Positions 5,166 through 6,888 of a stretch of DNA of 6,888 nucleotides are shown one piece after another. A program made the position numbers and the translations under genes. The DNA comes from Nitrospirota bacterium (lineage in GTDB: Bacteria; Nitrospirota; Nitrospiria; Nitrospirales; NS-4): assembly GCA_005877525.1 (NCBI GenBank), contig VBON01000012.1:1891-8778 (forward strand), given 5' to 3'. Each line of letters starts with the position of its first letter. The first letter of the stretch is position 1. The notes under the pieces were generated by a model that saw only the letters and a list, made by a program, of their open reading frames with translations, was not told the DNA's origin and did no database searches.

Positions 5166-6602
5166 TTATTGTGGATTGTGGATGTCTTGGGAGACCAAAC
5201 GCCAGGTTCCCTGTTGCTTGATATACAAGTTGGTATACCGATGTTGCCCGCTGATGTCCTGCTCTTTATACCGGCCTTTGACGGTGTATCGGCCAGTCAC
5301 GAGTGCCGCGTCACCGTAAACACGGGCCTTGGCCCCGTCGATTTCAATCGATTTAAATGCAAAGTCCCCGGATGCGATTTCCGCCAGATACTGTGGTTTG
5401 CTCTGAACGTCATTGCGCCAGGCCGTAGTCGTGCCATCCTCCGCCATAGTGCGGTCGAGAAGTGTTGTGTCCCGCCGCACAAGGGCACCCGCCCAATCGC
5501 GATCCAGTTTCAGCACTTCTTGCGCGGGATGGGAAGGTTTTTCCTGTGGTGCCACCGTCTGTCCCTCCGCGCTTGATGGCGACGGAAAGGTCCTTTTCGA
5601 AATGTTCGCAATGAACGTGGCGTATCCATCGGGCGTGAATTCCGCTTTGATCTTGTCTCCGATCTTATAACTTCCATCAAGTTTCGTGTCCTTGGTGACC
5701 CGTAGTTGAACATGATTGCCCGTGCCGTCCGCCACGGTATAAAACTCTGCTTCGGTCCTGATGAGATCGCCCTCTACGGTATACCGAGCTGCTGATTTTT
5801 TAATGGAGGTGACATGTAGGTCAGATGAGATTTGCGTCTCGATCCATTCACCGATCAGCAATCTGCCGCTGTCATCGACGGTTGGATCGAGAGGAGCGCT
5901 GACCCGAACCTCCTTGCCTGGCGCTGACTCAATTACATAGAAGGCCCTTTCAATCTTCAGAAGTTTACCTTTGAGGGTCTCAGACTCGGCCTTCGGGAGC
6001 TCATCCCCCATGCGGCTCGCCAAGTGATCTTTCTGGTCCTTGGGGCGAGCCGGCTCGGCTTTTGAAGGCGCGCCGGAGGCGGAAGCAGATTTGGGTTGGC
6101 TGCCGTCCTTGCCGGCGAGTACACCGGTGCCGCCCCAATGCCCAGGGTGGAGTTGGCAATAGTATCGGTATACCGAGAGGGATTGTTCGAGATCTTCCCA
6201 GGGAACGCTCAACGTTACTTCTTCGCCGGGCTTGACGATCTGTTTGATCTTCAAGGCATCAACGGCGAACCCGTGCTCGCCATCGAGCTTATTCAACAGC
6301 CGAAAGGTGATGACTTTTGACGCTCGAAACTCTTTGACGTCGATATCGCCGCCGCCTAACCAGAACTTGACCCCATCGATCTCGACGGCGACGAATCGGA
6401 GATCGGTCTTACTTTGGTTCGTGGTGGCATCCGGGTGCGCGCTTGGTCCTACGAAGAGAGATGGCCCCGGGCTGGAGGGGGCCGTTGCCGCGGGTAGGGC
6501 TGCGCGGGATTTTGCGCGCTGGGGGGCAAGCAGCGAATCGGCCGCATAACAGGGCAAAGGATTGAGTATCACAACCGCAAGAATCACTGACAATTTCTTC
6601 AT
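5166..6602 (-). CDS. Secreted cupredoxin-like / double OB-like / NTF2-like multidomain protein
   Basis: The product is a 478-residue exported protein with four parts. Residues 1-20 are a Sec signal peptide ending CYA. An Ala/Pro-rich linker leads to a cupredoxin-like beta domain (about 67-165) with likely copper ligands His110 (GEHGF), Cys149, His152 and His155 (YYCQLHPGHWGG). A charged linker (170-205) leads to two similar beta modules: 209-268 (LKGKLLKIERAFYVIE...) and 276-334 (VEGDLIRTEAEFYTVADG...). These look like OB-type DUF5666-related repeats. The C-terminal domain (359-476) resembles the DUF4440/SnoaL NTF2-like fold, with LDRDWAGALVRRD near its start and QQGTWRLVSQDIH at the end. A plausible role is periplasmic copper binding or electron transfer, but no reaction can be assigned. 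AGGGA lies nine bases before the ATG. The start overlaps the stop of a 24-codon upstream frame (ATGA), and a TATAAT lies 28 bases upstream of the ATG. Domain calls are by eye. Confidence 0.85.
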   Translation of the reverse strand: MKKLSVILAVVILNPLPCYAADSLLAPQRAKSRAALPAATAPSSPGPSLFVGPSAHPDATTNQSKTDLRFVAVEIDGVKFWLGGGDIDVKEFRASKVITFRLLNKLDGEHGFAVDALKIKQIVKPGEEVTLSVPWEDLEQSLSVYRYYCQLHPGHWGGTGVLAGKDGSQPKSASASGAPSKAEPARPKDQKDHLASRMGDELPKAESETLKGKLLKIERAFYVIESAPGKEVRVSAPLDPTVDDSGRLLIGEWIETQISSDLHVTSIKKSAARYTVEGDLIRTEAEFYTVADGTGNHVQLRVTKDTKLDGSYKIGDKIKAEFTPDGYATFIANISKRTFPSPSSAEGQTVAPQEKPSHPAQEVLKLDRDWAGALVRRDTTLLDRTMAEDGTTTAWRNDVQSKPQYLAEIASGDFAFKSIEIDGAKARVYGDAALVTGRYTVKGRYKEQDISGQHRYTNLYIKQQGTWRLVSQDIHNPQ

Positions 6603-6673
6603 CTCGATAGTTCCCTGTGAGCGGTTCTTATTATAAAAGGAAATCTAGCTGTCGACCAGGGGGGACTGCTCAT
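6599..6673 (-). CDS. Candidate 24-residue leader peptide, translationally coupled
   Basis: A short frame starts at the ATG at 6673, preceded by GAGGAG (6680-6685) with an ideal six-base spacer. It encodes MSSPPWSTARFPFIIRTAHR plus four more residues. Its TGA (6599-6601) overlaps the ATG of the cupredoxin fusion gene in the ATGA arrangement typical of translational coupling. The peptide has no recognisable domain, no signal sequence and no run of a single amino acid that would suggest classical attenuation; it is rich in Pro and Arg. Its ribosome binding site is stronger than that of the gene it precedes. The same DNA contains the TATAAT element, so the frame could be a by-product of promoter sequence. 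Not a known family; inferred from signals only. Confidence 0.4.
   Translation of the reverse strand: MSSPPWSTARFPFIIRTAHRELSR
6628..6655 (-). promoter_or_regulatory. Candidate promoter of the cupredoxin fusion gene
   Basis: On the minus strand a perfect TATAAT occupies 6630-6635, with TCGACA (6650-6655, 5 of 6 matches to TTGACA) upstream. The spacer is only 14 bases to TATAAT but 16 bases to the overlapping TAATAA (6628-6633). Initiation near 6622 would yield a leader of about 20 bases containing AGGGA in front of the ATG at 6602. It lies entirely inside the candidate leader peptide frame, so transcripts from here would lack that frame's start. Confidence 0.5.
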
Positions 6674-6727
6674 CTTGATCTCCTCAGACGTAGGGGAGAC
6701 TACACCGCCACGATAACATTATGACTG

Positions 6728-6888
6728 CTACTTCTCCGGAACTGGAGGTTTTGCTTCCGGGACTTGATCCGATTTGCGAGAGGCGTCCGGAGAGAGCGTG
6801 ACATTAAATTGGCCGCATTCGGTCTTCTGAAGCTTTTGCTTTAAGATTATTTTTTGTTCCTCCTTATTAAGAGCCTCGATTTGCGCGG
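6728..6888 (-). CDS. C-terminal fragment of an unidentified protein (5' end outside window)
   Basis: The minus strand is open from the right edge to a TAG at 6728-6730, giving 53 codons. The visible part begins AQIEALNKEEQKIILKQKLQ, a Lys/Glu/Gln-rich segment likely to be helical or coiled coil. It continues with KTECGQFNVTLSPDASRKSD and a Pro/Lys-rich tail ending PPVPEK. A single cysteine is present. I do not recognise the family; the charged helix and Pro-rich end would fit an exported or envelope-associated protein, but this is a guess. It ends 54 bases before the candidate leader peptide and 125 bases before the cupredoxin fusion gene, on the same strand. No intrinsic terminator is seen between them, so read-through into that gene is possible. 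Confidence 0.55.
   Translation of the reverse strand, partial: AQIEALNKEEQKIILKQKLQKTECGQFNVTLSPDASRKSDQVPEAKPPVPEK

Noticed and set aside
6678..6701. TCTCC/GGAGA inverted repeat as a terminator or operator after the right-edge gene.
   Set aside because: It has a five-base stem with a long loop and no T-run, and overlaps the Shine-Dalgarno of the small leader frame, so the symmetry may be incidental.

Overview
The window looks like chromosomal DNA of a moderately GC-rich Gram-negative-type bacterium. The repeated 'EGDL-R-EAEFYTV-DGTG...V-KDTKLDG' modules in the large secreted protein, together with the cupredoxin, FIST, Ku and DHH genes, resemble gene content I associate with Nitrospira (phylum Nitrospirota). 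This assignment is inference from protein style, not from a marker gene. There is no sign of phage, insertion sequence, CRISPR array or plasmid functions.

Layout from left to right. (1) Positions 1-297 (-) hold the N-terminal part of a FIST sensory-domain protein that runs off the left edge. Just upstream of it on the same strand is a small secreted protein of unknown function (352-732). (2) A divergent promoter region separates these from a DHH/DHHA1 phosphoesterase (889-1749, +). (3) Converging on it with a gap of only 16 bases is glucose-6-phosphate isomerase, pgi (1766-3346, -). (4) Back to back with pgi is a near-consensus promoter driving a single tRNA-Gly(GCC) gene (3465-3539, +). (5) Next is a small exported protein with a BamE-like pattern (3693-4022, -). 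(6) A complete bacterial Ku gene for non-homologous end joining follows (4284-5141, +), with a strong ribosome binding site. No ligD is in view. (7) Converging on ku with a gap of 24 bases is a 478-residue secreted multidomain protein (5166-6602, -): signal peptide, cupredoxin-like domain, two OB-like beta modules and a C-terminal NTF2/SnoaL-like domain. (8) The right edge holds the C-terminal end of another gene on the minus strand (6728-6888).

Most neighbours are unrelated housekeeping or accessory genes, and several pairs are convergent. The most interesting region is 6599-6730. A 24-codon reading frame with a strong Shine-Dalgarno sequence ends in an ATGA overlap with the start of the cupredoxin fusion gene, and a perfect TATAAT lies inside this small frame. 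This suggests two alternative ways of expressing the copper-type protein. I found no clear new multi-gene system. The candidates for follow-up are this leader arrangement, the four-part cupredoxin fusion with a Cys-x2-His-x2-His site, and a possible leaderless pgi transcript.
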